DNA of 64,000 nt from JAMZMI01 sp049115715. Its GTDB lineage: Bacteria; Bacteroidota; Bacteroidia; Cytophagales; Cyclobacteriaceae. This document shows, in pieces, positions 8,452 through 18,700 of this stretch (positions within the stretch are counted from its first letter, which is position 1; each line of letters opens with the position of its first letter). The translations under genes were made by a program, and so were the position numbers. The stretch covers positions 62,001 through 126,000 of the forward strand of contig JAGDZQ010000003.1 in assembly GCA_049115715.1 (NCBI GenBank), written 5' to 3'. The notes below the pieces were generated by a model. It did not search any database and was not told the origin of the DNA. It saw nothing but the letters and a program-made list of their open reading frames with translations.

Positions 8452-10584
8452 TTAACTTCCATAAAAGAAAATTTGATCTACAAATACCCAGCCTTTTTTC
8501 CCTTTTGATTTTTGCCAATCAGGTAATTTATTGACCGGATTGGCAACAATCTTATAGTATTGGAAACTCAGCCCTTTACTAGAAAAAGTAAATTTATCAA
8601 CAGTGCTTGATGGAGAGCTTTTTACATAAATAGGACGATGCTTTTTTATTAAAACCCATTCATCCGTCTTATCTCCCCCCCATATTTCAATAGATTCGGG
8701 AGGGACAATCCTCAGCCATCTACCTACTCCATAGCTGACAGCTATCTCGTCAAGCTTGGGGGCTTGCTCTCCAAAATCTACTATAGCGATCAAAGGGCCA
8801 TCGATGAATCCAAGCCAGTCATTTGACAAAATATCCGAAGAAGTCCCCCGAACGTCATCTGTAAGTGTTGCAGCACCATTTCCCTTGTATTTCACATGAG
8901 GCTTATGCACCAATTCTACCTTTTCTGGTATCAAACCCTTTTGTGTTAAAGAAAATGATCTTACTTCACTTCCAATCCAGCCTTCCTTAAAGGACCGTGC
9001 TTTCAATGTTACATTTGACTCAAATTGAAAGGGAGATTGATAAATCAGAGAGGTACTATCAGGATCAGAGCCATCCAATGTATATCGGATCAATACATCA
9101 CTGAGTTTATGTTCTAATGATATCTGATCACTCGAAGTAATGATTGTTCTCTTATCACCCAATACCGGTGGAGTTAGCCGAATTGCCTCCTCTGTATCTG
9201 CTTGATACCCTCGAATAATTGAAGTCTCAGACATGCTGCTCTCCAGCCTTTCTATTTGACTTCTAGGAATTCGAGTATTCCATAAATAAAGTTCGTTAAG
9301 GCCTGCAAGCTGGATAAGTTCGTCAACTGCTCCCGAGTCGACAGCCGTCCCTGAAATAGAAAGTGATTCAAGTTTAGAACACCTTTGAAGTCCGGCTAGT
9401 GTGGTTCCTTCGATATCCGTAAAATTGAGATTCAACCGCTCCAGATTGGCAAATTCACCAATTAATTTAACTGCTCCATCCTCTATTGGAAGGTGGGATA
9501 AATTCAGAGAAACAACTTGCTCTTTTATAGGAAGCAAATTTTTAAGAAATTCTTCCTTGTAGGTTTTTCGACCAAAAATCGAAACTTCTATCGCGGGAGA
9601 TTTGGGTGACTTTTGCCTCACTGATCGATAAGGAATATTCAATGAAGCAACTAAATCCTCATCAGCAAAACGAAAGCTATATTTCGATTCATGCGACACC
9701 CGTTTGCTACTAATCAGCCTGAACAGTTCATCACTCTTATTCAGTTCTTGAAGCGAGATACTTTCATTAGCCCCATTGTCAATCCAGGTCTTCATCAATT
9801 CAAGCTCCTCCTCGGTAAGCTGTGTCTTACCTTCTGGAGGCATATGATCTTCGTTTTCTATGGGTAAATGGGCTCTTCTAATAATTTCACTTTGTTCTCC
9901 ATCATTTGCAATCCACACCGACCCATTTTCCCCTCCTCTACGAATGCCTGCGAGCGTGGATAGATTCAGATCTCCCTTATGCTTTTGATCATTGTGGCAG
10001 CTTACACACTTGCGTTCTAAAATCGGTTGGATGTGCGCACTGAAAATGGGAGAAGCCTCATCCACTTCTGATCCAGGTCTGTTTGCTATTGGTTCTGTCA
10101 AGAAATCAGTTCCGTGTGTCAAACCTGCTCCAAAGTGCCCTGTCAGTACCATAGAAAGAAAACCCACGTAAAGAAGGGTACGATATATCGACGGACGAGT
10201 CGTCATAAACATCAAACCATACAAAACATAGCTGGTAGCCACCCCAGCCCACTTATGAATAGCCATGAGATTCGAAGTATATCCATCCTCTTGTGAGAGG
10301 AAAAGACCCATAATAGCTGCTAGAATCGTGACTAAAGTGGTAAGCAATAGCAACGCTCCATTGAGTTTTGTGTAGGATGCTTCTTCAAGTTTTTTCCTAA
10401 AAAGATTGATCAAAACCAGTAAAACGATAAAGCCTATTGGCAAATGGAGAATAAGGGGGTGCATTCTGCCCAATGGCTGAATCCAAAAAGGGATTTGTAC
10501 GTAATCCTCAAACACCAGAAGCATTGTCAGAAGACATAGAAGGAGGAATGCTACATTCGTGACTACTTTATAGAAGCGTTCCAT
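8452..10584 (-). CDS. Multi-domain membrane cytochrome: DUF2231 + PSCyt1-type haem + LRR + chitobiase-like + discoidin-like
   Basis: 710 residues. The first about 150 residues hold several membrane helices with a DUF2231 pattern (PLGRMHPLILHLPIGF). Next comes a Planctomycete-type cytochrome domain (ILERKCVSCHNDQKHKGD, with DHMPPEGK downstream, CxxCH near residue 193). Then there are leucine-rich repeats (about 350-450), a chitobiase C-terminal-like domain (IRYTLDGSDPDS) and a discoidin-like end (WLGFIDGPLIAIVDFG). It is last in a four-gene operon, 1 bp after the DUF1501 gene. It probably carries electrons at the membrane while its C-terminal domains bind carbohydrate; this role is inferred. 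Confidence 0.8.
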   Translation of the reverse strand: MERFYKVVTNVAFLLLCLLTMLLVFEDYVQIPFWIQPLGRMHPLILHLPIGFIVLLVLINLFRKKLEEASYTKLNGALLLLTTLVTILAAIMGLFLSQEDGYTSNLMAIHKWAGVATSYVLYGLMFMTTRPSIYRTLLYVGFLSMVLTGHFGAGLTHGTDFLTEPIANRPGSEVDEASPIFSAHIQPILERKCVSCHNDQKHKGDLNLSTLAGIRRGGENGSVWIANDGEQSEIIRRAHLPIENEDHMPPEGKTQLTEEELELMKTWIDNGANESISLQELNKSDELFRLISSKRVSHESKYSFRFADEDLVASLNIPYRSVRQKSPKSPAIEVSIFGRKTYKEEFLKNLLPIKEQVVSLNLSHLPIEDGAVKLIGEFANLERLNLNFTDIEGTTLAGLQRCSKLESLSISGTAVDSGAVDELIQLAGLNELYLWNTRIPRSQIERLESSMSETSIIRGYQADTEEAIRLTPPVLGDKRTIITSSDQISLEHKLSDVLIRYTLDGSDPDSTSLIYQSPFQFESNVTLKARSFKEGWIGSEVRSFSLTQKGLIPEKVELVHKPHVKYKGNGAATLTDDVRGTSSDILSNDWLGFIDGPLIAIVDFGEQAPKLDEIAVSYGVGRWLRIVPPESIEIWGGDKTDEWVLIKKHRPIYVKSSPSSTVDKFTFSSKGLSFQYYKIVANPVNKLPDWQKSKGKKGWVFVDQIFFYGS

Positions 10585-10585
10585 C

Positions 10586-12040
10586 TTAAGCTAAGATATC
10601 ATTCACAACATGGCCATGAACATCAGTCAGCCGGAAGCGCCTACCCAAATATTTGTACGTCAGCTTTTCATGATCCAACCCCATCAGATGCATGATCGTA
10701 GCTTGCAGGTCGTGCACATGCACCGGATCCTTCACGATGTTGTAACCAAACTCATCCGTCTCACCATATGAAGTACCAGCTTTCACTCCTCCTCCAGCCA
10801 TCCAAATACTGTAGCATCTAGGGTGATGATCTCTACCGTAATTATCTTCCGATAGTTTTCCCTGACAGTAATTCGTACGACCAAATTCACCTCCCCATAT
10901 CACCAGTGTTTCGTCTAATAACCCGCGTTGCTTCAGATCGGTGATCAATGCTGCAGAAGCTCTATCCACGTCCCTTGCCTGCTTTTCCATATCTCTGACA
11001 AGATTTCCATGCTGATCCCAACCCTGATGATAAAGTTGAACGAATCGAACACCCGATTCAGAGAGCTTTCTGGCCAGAAGACAATTAGAAGCGTAAGTCC
11101 CTGGATTTAAACAATCAGCTCCATACATCTTAATGATGTGATCGGGTTCTTTGGAGAGGTCCGTAATTTCAGGGACGGCAGTTTGCATTCTATAGGCCAT
11201 CTCATACTGTTTGATTTTTGCCTGAATCTGTGGGTCTCCAAACTCTTGATAGCCTAACTCATTCAATGAAGCCAAATGATCCAACATCTTCTTGCGGCTT
11301 TTCATATCTATGCCGTCAGGATTGTTGAGATAAAGTATGGGATCCTCGCTTGCGCTAAATTGCACTCCCTGATGCTGGCTTTCCAAAAAGCCATTCGTCC
11401 ATAGCTTCGAATAAACACCTTGTCCGTTTCCTGACCCCTTCGATAATAGAACACAAAAAGCTGGCACATTTTTGTTTTCGCTCCCCAGCCCATAACTGAG
11501 CCACGCTCCCATACTTGGTCTATTTCCCTGCTGAGCACCGGTTTGCATAAATGTCAGTGCCGGATCATGATTGATCGCCTCTGTATGCATTGTTTTGATG
11601 ACGCAGATGTCGTCTGTAATCTTGGCTATGTTCGGAAAAAGGTCACTCACCCAAGTGCCAGATTTACCGTATTGGTTGAAACCAAATTTTGACCCCACCA
11701 GCGGGAACTTGTCTTGGTTTGAGGTCATTCCTGTCAATCGCTGATCTCCCCTGATTGAATCTGGCAAGTCCTCACCGAACATTTTGTTCAAGGTGGGTTT
11801 ATAATCAAAGCTTTCGAGTTGCGAGGGGGCTCCATTTTGAAAAAGATAAATCACGCGCTTGGCCTTAGATGCAAAATGCTTGATTCCAAGCGGTAGTTCT
11901 GTAGTACTAGAACCAGCTCCACTAAAGAGGTCTGGGAGAAGAAGAGAACCTAGGGCTGCTCCTCCCACTCCCATTGCCATCTTACCTAGAAAGTGTCTTC
12001 TATTTACGTTTAATCGGTTTTCCAAAAATTCCTTTTCCAT
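10586..12040 (-). CDS. DUF1501 family protein, Tat-exported
   Basis: 484 residues with a twin-arginine leader (NRRHFLGKMAMGVGGAALGS). The body has the DUF1501 pattern, a relative of the sulfatase/phosphatase fold: RVIYLFQNGAPSQLESFD early, HTEAINHDPALTFMQTG, and a late ETLVIWGGEFGRT followed by GRDHHPRCYSIWMAGGGVK. DUF1501 genes normally sit beside DUF1549/DUF1553 genes in Planctomycetes, and here that partner lies 12 bp upstream. The enzymatic role is not established. Confidence 0.9.
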   Translation of the reverse strand: MEKEFLENRLNVNRRHFLGKMAMGVGGAALGSLLLPDLFSGAGSSTTELPLGIKHFASKAKRVIYLFQNGAPSQLESFDYKPTLNKMFGEDLPDSIRGDQRLTGMTSNQDKFPLVGSKFGFNQYGKSGTWVSDLFPNIAKITDDICVIKTMHTEAINHDPALTFMQTGAQQGNRPSMGAWLSYGLGSENKNVPAFCVLLSKGSGNGQGVYSKLWTNGFLESQHQGVQFSASEDPILYLNNPDGIDMKSRKKMLDHLASLNELGYQEFGDPQIQAKIKQYEMAYRMQTAVPEITDLSKEPDHIIKMYGADCLNPGTYASNCLLARKLSESGVRFVQLYHQGWDQHGNLVRDMEKQARDVDRASAALITDLKQRGLLDETLVIWGGEFGRTNYCQGKLSEDNYGRDHHPRCYSIWMAGGGVKAGTSYGETDEFGYNIVKDPVHVHDLQATIMHLMGLDHEKLTYKYLGRRFRLTDVHGHVVNDILA

Positions 12041-12052
12041 GATCTAAATCGA

Positions 12053-14368
12053 TTAGCTTTTCGTAGTGGTTTCTTCCATGTTGTACATCGTATGAATCAC
12101 TTGCATGAGGGCAGCAACGGTAATATCATTTCTTGCTTTAGTAGGTGGATATTCGCCAACATCAATGAGTTCAGCGGCTGTTTCGGGGTTAGTTTGAAAA
12201 AAGGAAATTTGCTCTTCATAGTATCGCTCGAGAACCTCCCTTTCTTTTTGCTTAGGTGCTCTACATACTACCCGCCTGAAGGCTCGCTGAATTTTGGCAT
12301 GTTGATCCAACTCCTGCTGATCTAGTCGCTCGGCCAATACTCTTGCTGACTCAAGAATAGTAGGATCATTGAGTATGATCAATGCTTGCAAAGGTGTACT
12401 CGTTGTGAGTCTTCTTACTTCGCATTGGTCTCGGGTAGAGGCATCAAATGTGAGCATGGTAGGGGGTGGAACTGTGCGTTTGATAAAAGTATAAATGCCT
12501 CTTCGATATAAATCTTCACCATGATCCTGGATATAATCTTTCAAAATGCCTCTGCCTGATGAAGCTCCAGACCAGAGACCTTCTGGCTGATATGGCTTGA
12601 CACTCGGCCCTCCTACTTCAGGGTTGAGTAATCCACTGCTAGCTAGCGCATGGTCTCGAATCATTTCAGCATTGAAACGGGTTCTGTGCATTCTGGACAG
12701 CAGTATGTTCTCCGGGTCTTTCGCCAGCTTACGCTCATCTACAATGGACGATTGGGTGTAGGTGCCAGACATCACGATTTGTTTTACAAGTTGCTGAATA
12801 TCCCAACCGTTTTCCCTGAAGTCTACAGCAAGCCAGTCCAGCAACTCAGGATGAGAGGGAAGTTCTCCTTGCATGCCAAAATCCCCCGATGTTTTTACAA
12901 TACCTCGTCTGAAAAACTCCTGCCAGATACGATTCACAAAAACGCGAGACGTGAGTGGGTTTTGTTTATCCAATAGCCAATCGGCAAGCCCGAGCCTATT
13001 GCGATCAAAGCGTGTGGTATCAAAAGCAAGAATGGATTCTGGTGTATCAAAGGAAACAACCTCGCCTTTTGCATCGTAGTTTCCTCGATTGAGGATATGG
13101 GTAGTTCGGATTTCAACAGAATCTTTCATAACCATTACATATACGTCTTCCTCCTCTTTCTTATTGACGAAAGTGAGTATGCTCTCCACCAATTCGTCCG
13201 TAATCGCCATATTAGGCGGGTCGGCAAAGGATTGGTCATAGGTTCCAAAAAGCCCCTTCTCCGGTACCTTGTCAAAAAAAGCGAATGTGCTGTAATAGTC
13301 TTGTTGCGAAATGGGATCATACTTATGATCATGACATTTGGCACATTCCATCGTCAATCCAAGGAAGGCTTTGCCAAAAGTGTTGGTTCGATCGGTGACA
13401 TATTCGATTCGATATTCTTCATCGATGACACCTCCCTCCTGAGTGATTTTGTGATTTCGGTTAAATCCGGTCGCGAGCATCGCCTCAATATTCTTATCCG
13501 AAAGCAGGTCTCCAGCGAGCTGCCACTTTATAAATTGATCAAATGGATAGTTTTCATTGAATGCATGAATCACCCAATCTCTCCATGGCCACATGGTTCT
13601 TTTTCCATCGTCTTGATATCCATGAGAGTCAGCATAGCGTGCAATATCCAGCCAATGAACTGCCATTTTTTCTCCATAATGAATACTCGATAGCAGTTCA
13701 TCCACGACCTTTTCGTAGGCTTCTTCCGATTGGTCGGCAAGGAAGGCCTCTTGCATTTCTACCGCTGGTGGCAAACCTGTGAGGTCAAAGCTTACTCTCT
13801 TGAGCAGGCGCTCTTTATCTGCAAGTGGATTGGGTTGCAAATTGTTGTCTTCTATTTTTTGGAGAATGAAATAATCAATTTCATTCTTAACCCAGTCTCC
13901 ATTTTCTACCTCTGGTAAAGTTGACTTTACTGGTGGTACAAAGGCCCAATGTGGCTTGTATTCTGCTCCTTGTTCAATCCATTTTTCTATCAATTCAATC
14001 TCATGTTCGCTGACTTTCAAATTGGACAAAGGTGGCGGCATCATCTTGGTTGGATCTTCTGAAGTAAGTCTCAGATAGGCCTCCGATTGATGTGGCTTTC
14101 CTTTAACAAAAGGAAAGCGATCTTGATAATCTCTAAGCGCGGTGAAGGCCCCCTCTTCTGTATCTAACCTAAGATTGGCTTCTCGTTTGTTGGCGTCTGG
14201 CCCGTGACAGGCAAAACACTTATCTGATAATATTGGTCTTATATGAAAATTGAAATCTACTACTTCTGGTATCGCTTTTGACATACCTACCGGAGTGTCC
14301 TTGCCAGGGTCTCCACATGAATAAAGTCCCAAAAAGGTGATCGATATAAAGAGATGAAGCGGCTTCAT
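12053..14368 (-). CDS. PSCyt1/DUF1549/DUF1553 planctomycete-type cytochrome protein
   Basis: 771 residues. A lipoprotein-like signal (ITFLGLYSCGD) is followed by a Planctomycete cytochrome C domain (SDKCFACHGPDANKREANLR, MMPPP), then DUF1549 (LLKRVSFDLTGLPP, HWLDIARYADSHGYQDD, AKCHDHKYDPISQQDYY) and DUF1553 (NPLTSRVFVNRIWQEFFRRG, then SRMHRTRFNAEMIRD, TPLQALIILNDP). It has two further CxxCH-like sites (CAKCH). The order and length are those of the large PVC family. The stop directly abuts the DUF1501 gene and its start abuts the NHL gene, so all are one transcript. Confidence 0.92.
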   Translation of the reverse strand: MKPLHLFISITFLGLYSCGDPGKDTPVGMSKAIPEVVDFNFHIRPILSDKCFACHGPDANKREANLRLDTEEGAFTALRDYQDRFPFVKGKPHQSEAYLRLTSEDPTKMMPPPLSNLKVSEHEIELIEKWIEQGAEYKPHWAFVPPVKSTLPEVENGDWVKNEIDYFILQKIEDNNLQPNPLADKERLLKRVSFDLTGLPPAVEMQEAFLADQSEEAYEKVVDELLSSIHYGEKMAVHWLDIARYADSHGYQDDGKRTMWPWRDWVIHAFNENYPFDQFIKWQLAGDLLSDKNIEAMLATGFNRNHKITQEGGVIDEEYRIEYVTDRTNTFGKAFLGLTMECAKCHDHKYDPISQQDYYSTFAFFDKVPEKGLFGTYDQSFADPPNMAITDELVESILTFVNKKEEEDVYVMVMKDSVEIRTTHILNRGNYDAKGEVVSFDTPESILAFDTTRFDRNRLGLADWLLDKQNPLTSRVFVNRIWQEFFRRGIVKTSGDFGMQGELPSHPELLDWLAVDFRENGWDIQQLVKQIVMSGTYTQSSIVDERKLAKDPENILLSRMHRTRFNAEMIRDHALASSGLLNPEVGGPSVKPYQPEGLWSGASSGRGILKDYIQDHGEDLYRRGIYTFIKRTVPPPTMLTFDASTRDQCEVRRLTTSTPLQALIILNDPTILESARVLAERLDQQELDQHAKIQRAFRRVVCRAPKQKEREVLERYYEEQISFFQTNPETAAELIDVGEYPPTKARNDITVAALMQVIHTMYNMEETTTKS

Positions 14369-15448
14369 TTAAACGCGTTCTAATTTGATAGGATATGATT
14401 TACCTGCATTCCACTGACAGATGTAGAGGTTTTTGTCTTCATCTATGCACACATCATGGCAGTGGTTGAAAAGGGGTATTTCTTGTATCATCAACTGAAG
14501 CTCACCTTTTTTATAGACAGGCTTGGTGCCTCCGGGATTGGAAATCACTTTGTTGTCTGCTCCAAGTATAGTTACAAATCCTGAATCGGGAGTCTGATTG
14601 AGGTATCTAAGTCGCGACCAGCAGACTCCAGAGTAGATGTTTTCATCATCTACGACAGCTCGACATACAAATGCTCCTGGTAAAAAGAGAGTGGAAAGAT
14701 ACTTCCCATCCAGAGTAAATCTCTTGAAGGCATTGTGTCCTCTGGACGTGCAGAGTAGTGTAGGATTACTGGTGTCTCGGTTGTCAATCGTAACTCCGTG
14801 AGCGGTACTGAACTGATCGTCTTTGTCTCCGGCTCCTCCAAATTTTCTAATGAACTCACCGACACTGCTGAATTGCAAAATCCACTGTGATCCATATCCG
14901 TCGGAGACATAGATATCTCCATTCGGGGCTACTGCGGTTTCTGTAGGATTGTATTTATCTGTTTCTTGATAAACTCCGATTTTTCTCGGATCGGGAAGTT
15001 CAAGAAGCTTTTTGCCATCTACAGTGGTCTTGATTACTCTGGGGTCTGCTCCATCTGGATTGCAGATGAACAGTACGTCTTCACTTCCTTCCTTAGAGAG
15101 TGTCAAACCGTGACCTGATTTAAATTCGCTTCCCCAGGAGGTAATCAGCTTCCCTGATTTGTCATATATGATAATATTGTTTCTGGTCTCGTCGGTAACC
15201 ATAATCAATCGGCCTTTGGAATCCATGACCATTTCGTGGCAGTTTTTGACAGGGGTTGTTGCTGGATTTAAGTTGCCCCATTCCTTATGCACTCTGTATT
15301 TGAAATCTCCATGACCGACTATTTCTTCATGAAGCGAGGGTTTATTGATTATGTTGAAACCGAGCGTGGGAAGGCTCACCGCTACGCTGGCAAGTGCTGT
15401 GGTTTTGATGAAATTTCTCCTGCTATTCGAGTCTGTAATTGGGGTCAT
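14369..15448 (-). CDS. NHL-repeat/6-bladed beta-propeller protein, Tat-exported
   Basis: 359 residues. The Tat leader is SRRNFIKTTALASVAVSLPT. The body shows NHL-type blades (VMDSKGRLIMVTDETRNNII, VAPNGDIYVSDGYGSQWILQ, ICNPDGADPRVI, CIDEDKNLYICQWNAGKS), as in peptidyl-glycine lyase-like propellers. It is first in the minus-strand operon and leaves no gap before the DUF1549/1553 gene. It may be a periplasmic lactonase, lyase or sensor; the sequence does not decide. Confidence 0.85.
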   Translation of the reverse strand: MTPITDSNSRRNFIKTTALASVAVSLPTLGFNIINKPSLHEEIVGHGDFKYRVHKEWGNLNPATTPVKNCHEMVMDSKGRLIMVTDETRNNIIIYDKSGKLITSWGSEFKSGHGLTLSKEGSEDVLFICNPDGADPRVIKTTVDGKKLLELPDPRKIGVYQETDKYNPTETAVAPNGDIYVSDGYGSQWILQFSSVGEFIRKFGGAGDKDDQFSTAHGVTIDNRDTSNPTLLCTSRGHNAFKRFTLDGKYLSTLFLPGAFVCRAVVDDENIYSGVCWSRLRYLNQTPDSGFVTILGADNKVISNPGGTKPVYKKGELQLMIQEIPLFNHCHDVCIDEDKNLYICQWNAGKSYPIKLERV

Positions 15449-15753
15449 GTATGCTTCTTCTTTTTTGTGATTGACTGTGGAAACGATTTCAGTACTGCAA
15501 CTTAGCCTTCATACCTCCTGTGGCTGGTAGACTTATTGTGCATTGTGATGGAAATTTTGAAAAATGGCAGCATATGAATCTATTCAATTCGATTGAGACT
15601 CAAGGGAAATTAAGAAATCTTATTTGGGTTTGCAGTCATATGGCTCGGGGTACGATGCGTCCGTGATAGAGCGCATGTCTGAGCTCTACCAGCTTTTTCA
15701 GCTGGTAAGCGAGTAGCGAAAGCACGACCAGACGCCCAATTGGTTGGCTTGAT
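15449..15753. other. Gene-free stretch between NHL operon and HTCS gene
   Basis: 305 bp holding the promoter side of the NHL operon and the 3' side of the HTCS gene. The only structure I see is a perfect 8-bp stem at 15687-15707 (TACCAGCT, 5-base loop, AGCTGGTA). On the minus strand it lacks a following T-run, so it is at best a weak terminator for the HTCS gene. Confidence 0.4.
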
Positions 15754-18700
15754 TTATTGCTTGGGGAGGTAGTGTGATGGTGGGTTCCCAAATTCTTTTT
15801 TGAAGGATCGACTGAAATAGTGGTTGTCGTTGTACCCGACCTGAAAGGCGATTTGCTTGAGGCTGTGCTGGCCTTGTTTGATGAGTTCGAGTGCAATCGA
15901 AAGGCGATAGGAGTTGATGTACTCAATGATCGATTTGCCGGTTAGGGCCAGAATTTTTCGGTAAAGTTGTGATCGGCCTATTGCAAGCTCTTCGCACAGG
16001 GTTTCTACGGAAAATTGAGAGTTGCTGATATTGGCTTGAATGATCGTGTTGATTTTTAGTAGATAGGAGTTTTCCTTGGTTTTCTGAATTGTGCTTCGGC
16101 CTTCTTTTTGATATTTTTCGATTTGACGATTTCTGGTCTCCAGGAGGTTTTGGACTTTTAATTTGATCTCCTGGGTATTGAAGGGTTTGGAAATGTAATC
16201 GGAGGCTCCAGCCGCGAGTCCTTCTAGTTTGTGTTGCGTTGCTCCTCTGGCTGATAAAAAGAGTATCGGTATGTGCGCGGTGAGTTCATTGTTCTTAAGC
16301 TGATTTGCCATCTGAATACCGTTTATTTGTGGCATCATCACATCACTAATAATCACATCTGGTATGATTGCCAGTGCTTTGTTGAGTCCTGACCTGCCGT
16401 CTTCAGCTTCGAGCATTTCGTATTGATCGCCGAGTTCTTCGAGAAGGTAGTTTCTGATGTCTTCATGGTCTTCAACGATTAGTATCACGGTACTTTCAGG
16501 GTCTAGTTCGGGGTAGACTGAAAGTTCTTCACTTGTCTTGGTATAGTCGTCTGATCCAACCGGGATTTGGATAAAAAAATGGGTGCCTTTTCCAATATCA
16601 CTTTCGAGATTGATCAGTCCTTTATGAAGGGATACGAGTTCTGACGTAAGGGAAAGGCCAATTCCGCTACCGTAAGCTGGTACTTCCGTATCGCTGAGTT
16701 GATAGAAACGTTCGAAGATTTTGGACTGCACGTCTTTTGGAATACCGGGACCGGAATCTGTCACCTTGATGTGCATGATTCCCTTGGTAAGGTTGTCTCC
16801 TGATTCTTCTATATTTTCAATATGTGCAGTCAGGGTGACTTGCCCGCCTTTAGCATTGTACTTGAAGGCGTTGGAGATGAGATTGGTAATGATCTTCTCC
16901 AAAATATCCGGGTCAAAATGAATGGTAGATTTTATGTCGGGTGTATTGACCTGAAAGTCAATTTGCTTATCGTTGGACCAGTATGAGTATGCTGAACGGA
17001 TGTTTTCAAACATGGCAAGGTCCCGCTGAGGCAAAACCCTAAGTGGTTGTTGCTTGCTCTCGAGTTTTCTGAAATCAAGAACTTGATTGACTAGCTCGAG
17101 CAGTCGTGTGCTGTTCTTGTACATCATATTGAGGACAGTGTCTTTAGGTGCTACGTGTTCTCTGACATACTTTTCGAGTGGGGAGGTAATGAGTGTCAGA
17201 GGCGTCCTAAGTTCATGCGAGATATTGGTAAAGAAGCGTAGCTTCATTTGGGTGACTTCTTCGATTTGTTTGACTCGCTCCCTTTCGATCTCAAATTTTG
17301 TCTTAGCTCTTTCTCTTTTAATGATTTGTCTTATTGCAAGTATCAGGATGACGATGATAAGGATCGCTCCAATAATTCTTACCCAAAGTATTTCCCAAAT
17401 TGGGGGTGTGATGATGACGTCAATTTCAGTAATTTGGTCATTCCAGATCCCATCTTCGTTACTGGCCTTAACTCTAAAAGTATAGTTACCAGGGGGGATG
17501 TTGGTATAAGTGGCTTTTGGGTTGTTTTGTGCTTCTATCCAATCTTTATCAAATCCTTCCAACTTATATCTGAACTTGCAGCGGGCGTTATTTTTGTAGT
17601 GTATGACTCTCAGCGCAAATTCAAATTTCTTATCTGTATAATCCATTTGAATGGTCTCTTCAACTTCGATGTTTTTCGAAATGTACGAGCTACCCGGTCT
17701 TATTAATTCGTTGTTGATTAATAGTTCTGAAATAAAGGCTACTGGTTTGGTGGTACTTGGTTTCACATCTTCAGGGTCAAACACCATCGGTGTTTTTGAG
17801 GTAGAAAATACGAGTCGTCCATCATCGAGTTTCAGGCTAGCATCGTAAATTTTATTGGATAAAACTCCGTCTTGTTCATTAAGTATTCTGATCTCATCAT
17901 GATCAGCACTTATTCTCAAAAGTCCATTCGAAGTTCCGATCCACAAATTGTCCTGATCGTCTTGCTCGATTGCGTATACGCTTTTGTCCTGTAATTCTGG
18001 AAAATCGTATTGAACAAAAGTGTCATCGGTCTGATCTAACCGGCACAGACCTGTATTGGTGCCGATCCAAAGATTAAACTCACCATCCTCGAATATCTCA
18101 TTTACGAAGTTGTTGTTGATCGTAGTGGTATCGCCAATTTCTTGCCTGTAGTGCACGAAGGTCATCGTTTCGGAATCAAATCTCTTAAGCCCATCTCCCT
18201 TGGTGCCTATCCATATCTGCCCTAGGTGGTCTTCGAATATTTGGCTGGTCCAGTGAAAATATCCAATACCTTCCGGATTATCTGGTTCGCAATCAAATCG
18301 GGTAATCTCCCTGCTTTGACTGTTGTAAACATCTGCTCCCAATATCCGCCCGGTCCATATCTTATCGTTTCCTGATTGGCTAATCGCAGTGAAGGGAAAG
18401 TCGTCGATACGGGGGTGTTCTTCCAACTTCTGACCGGATTCCGAATACTTTCGGTAGTATTTACCATCGGCAACCCAAATATGGTTTCCATCCTTCGAAG
18501 TAAATCGTATTCTTCCTTTCAGGTCTGTTACCACATGATGCAACGTCTCATCTGATTTTCGAAAGATTTGAAGTTGGTGTCCGACCAAAACCCAGTAGTA
18601 AGATTGGGTTTGAATTAAACTGGAGATACTGGAAGGGAGTAAAAAGGGTTTGAATATTTCTGGTTTTTCTTCCACTAAGAAGAATGAGGAGTTTTCTCCT

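Noticed and set aside
15687..15707. Hairpin as a strong terminator of the HTCS gene
   Set aside because: The 8-bp stem is not followed by a T-run on the minus strand.
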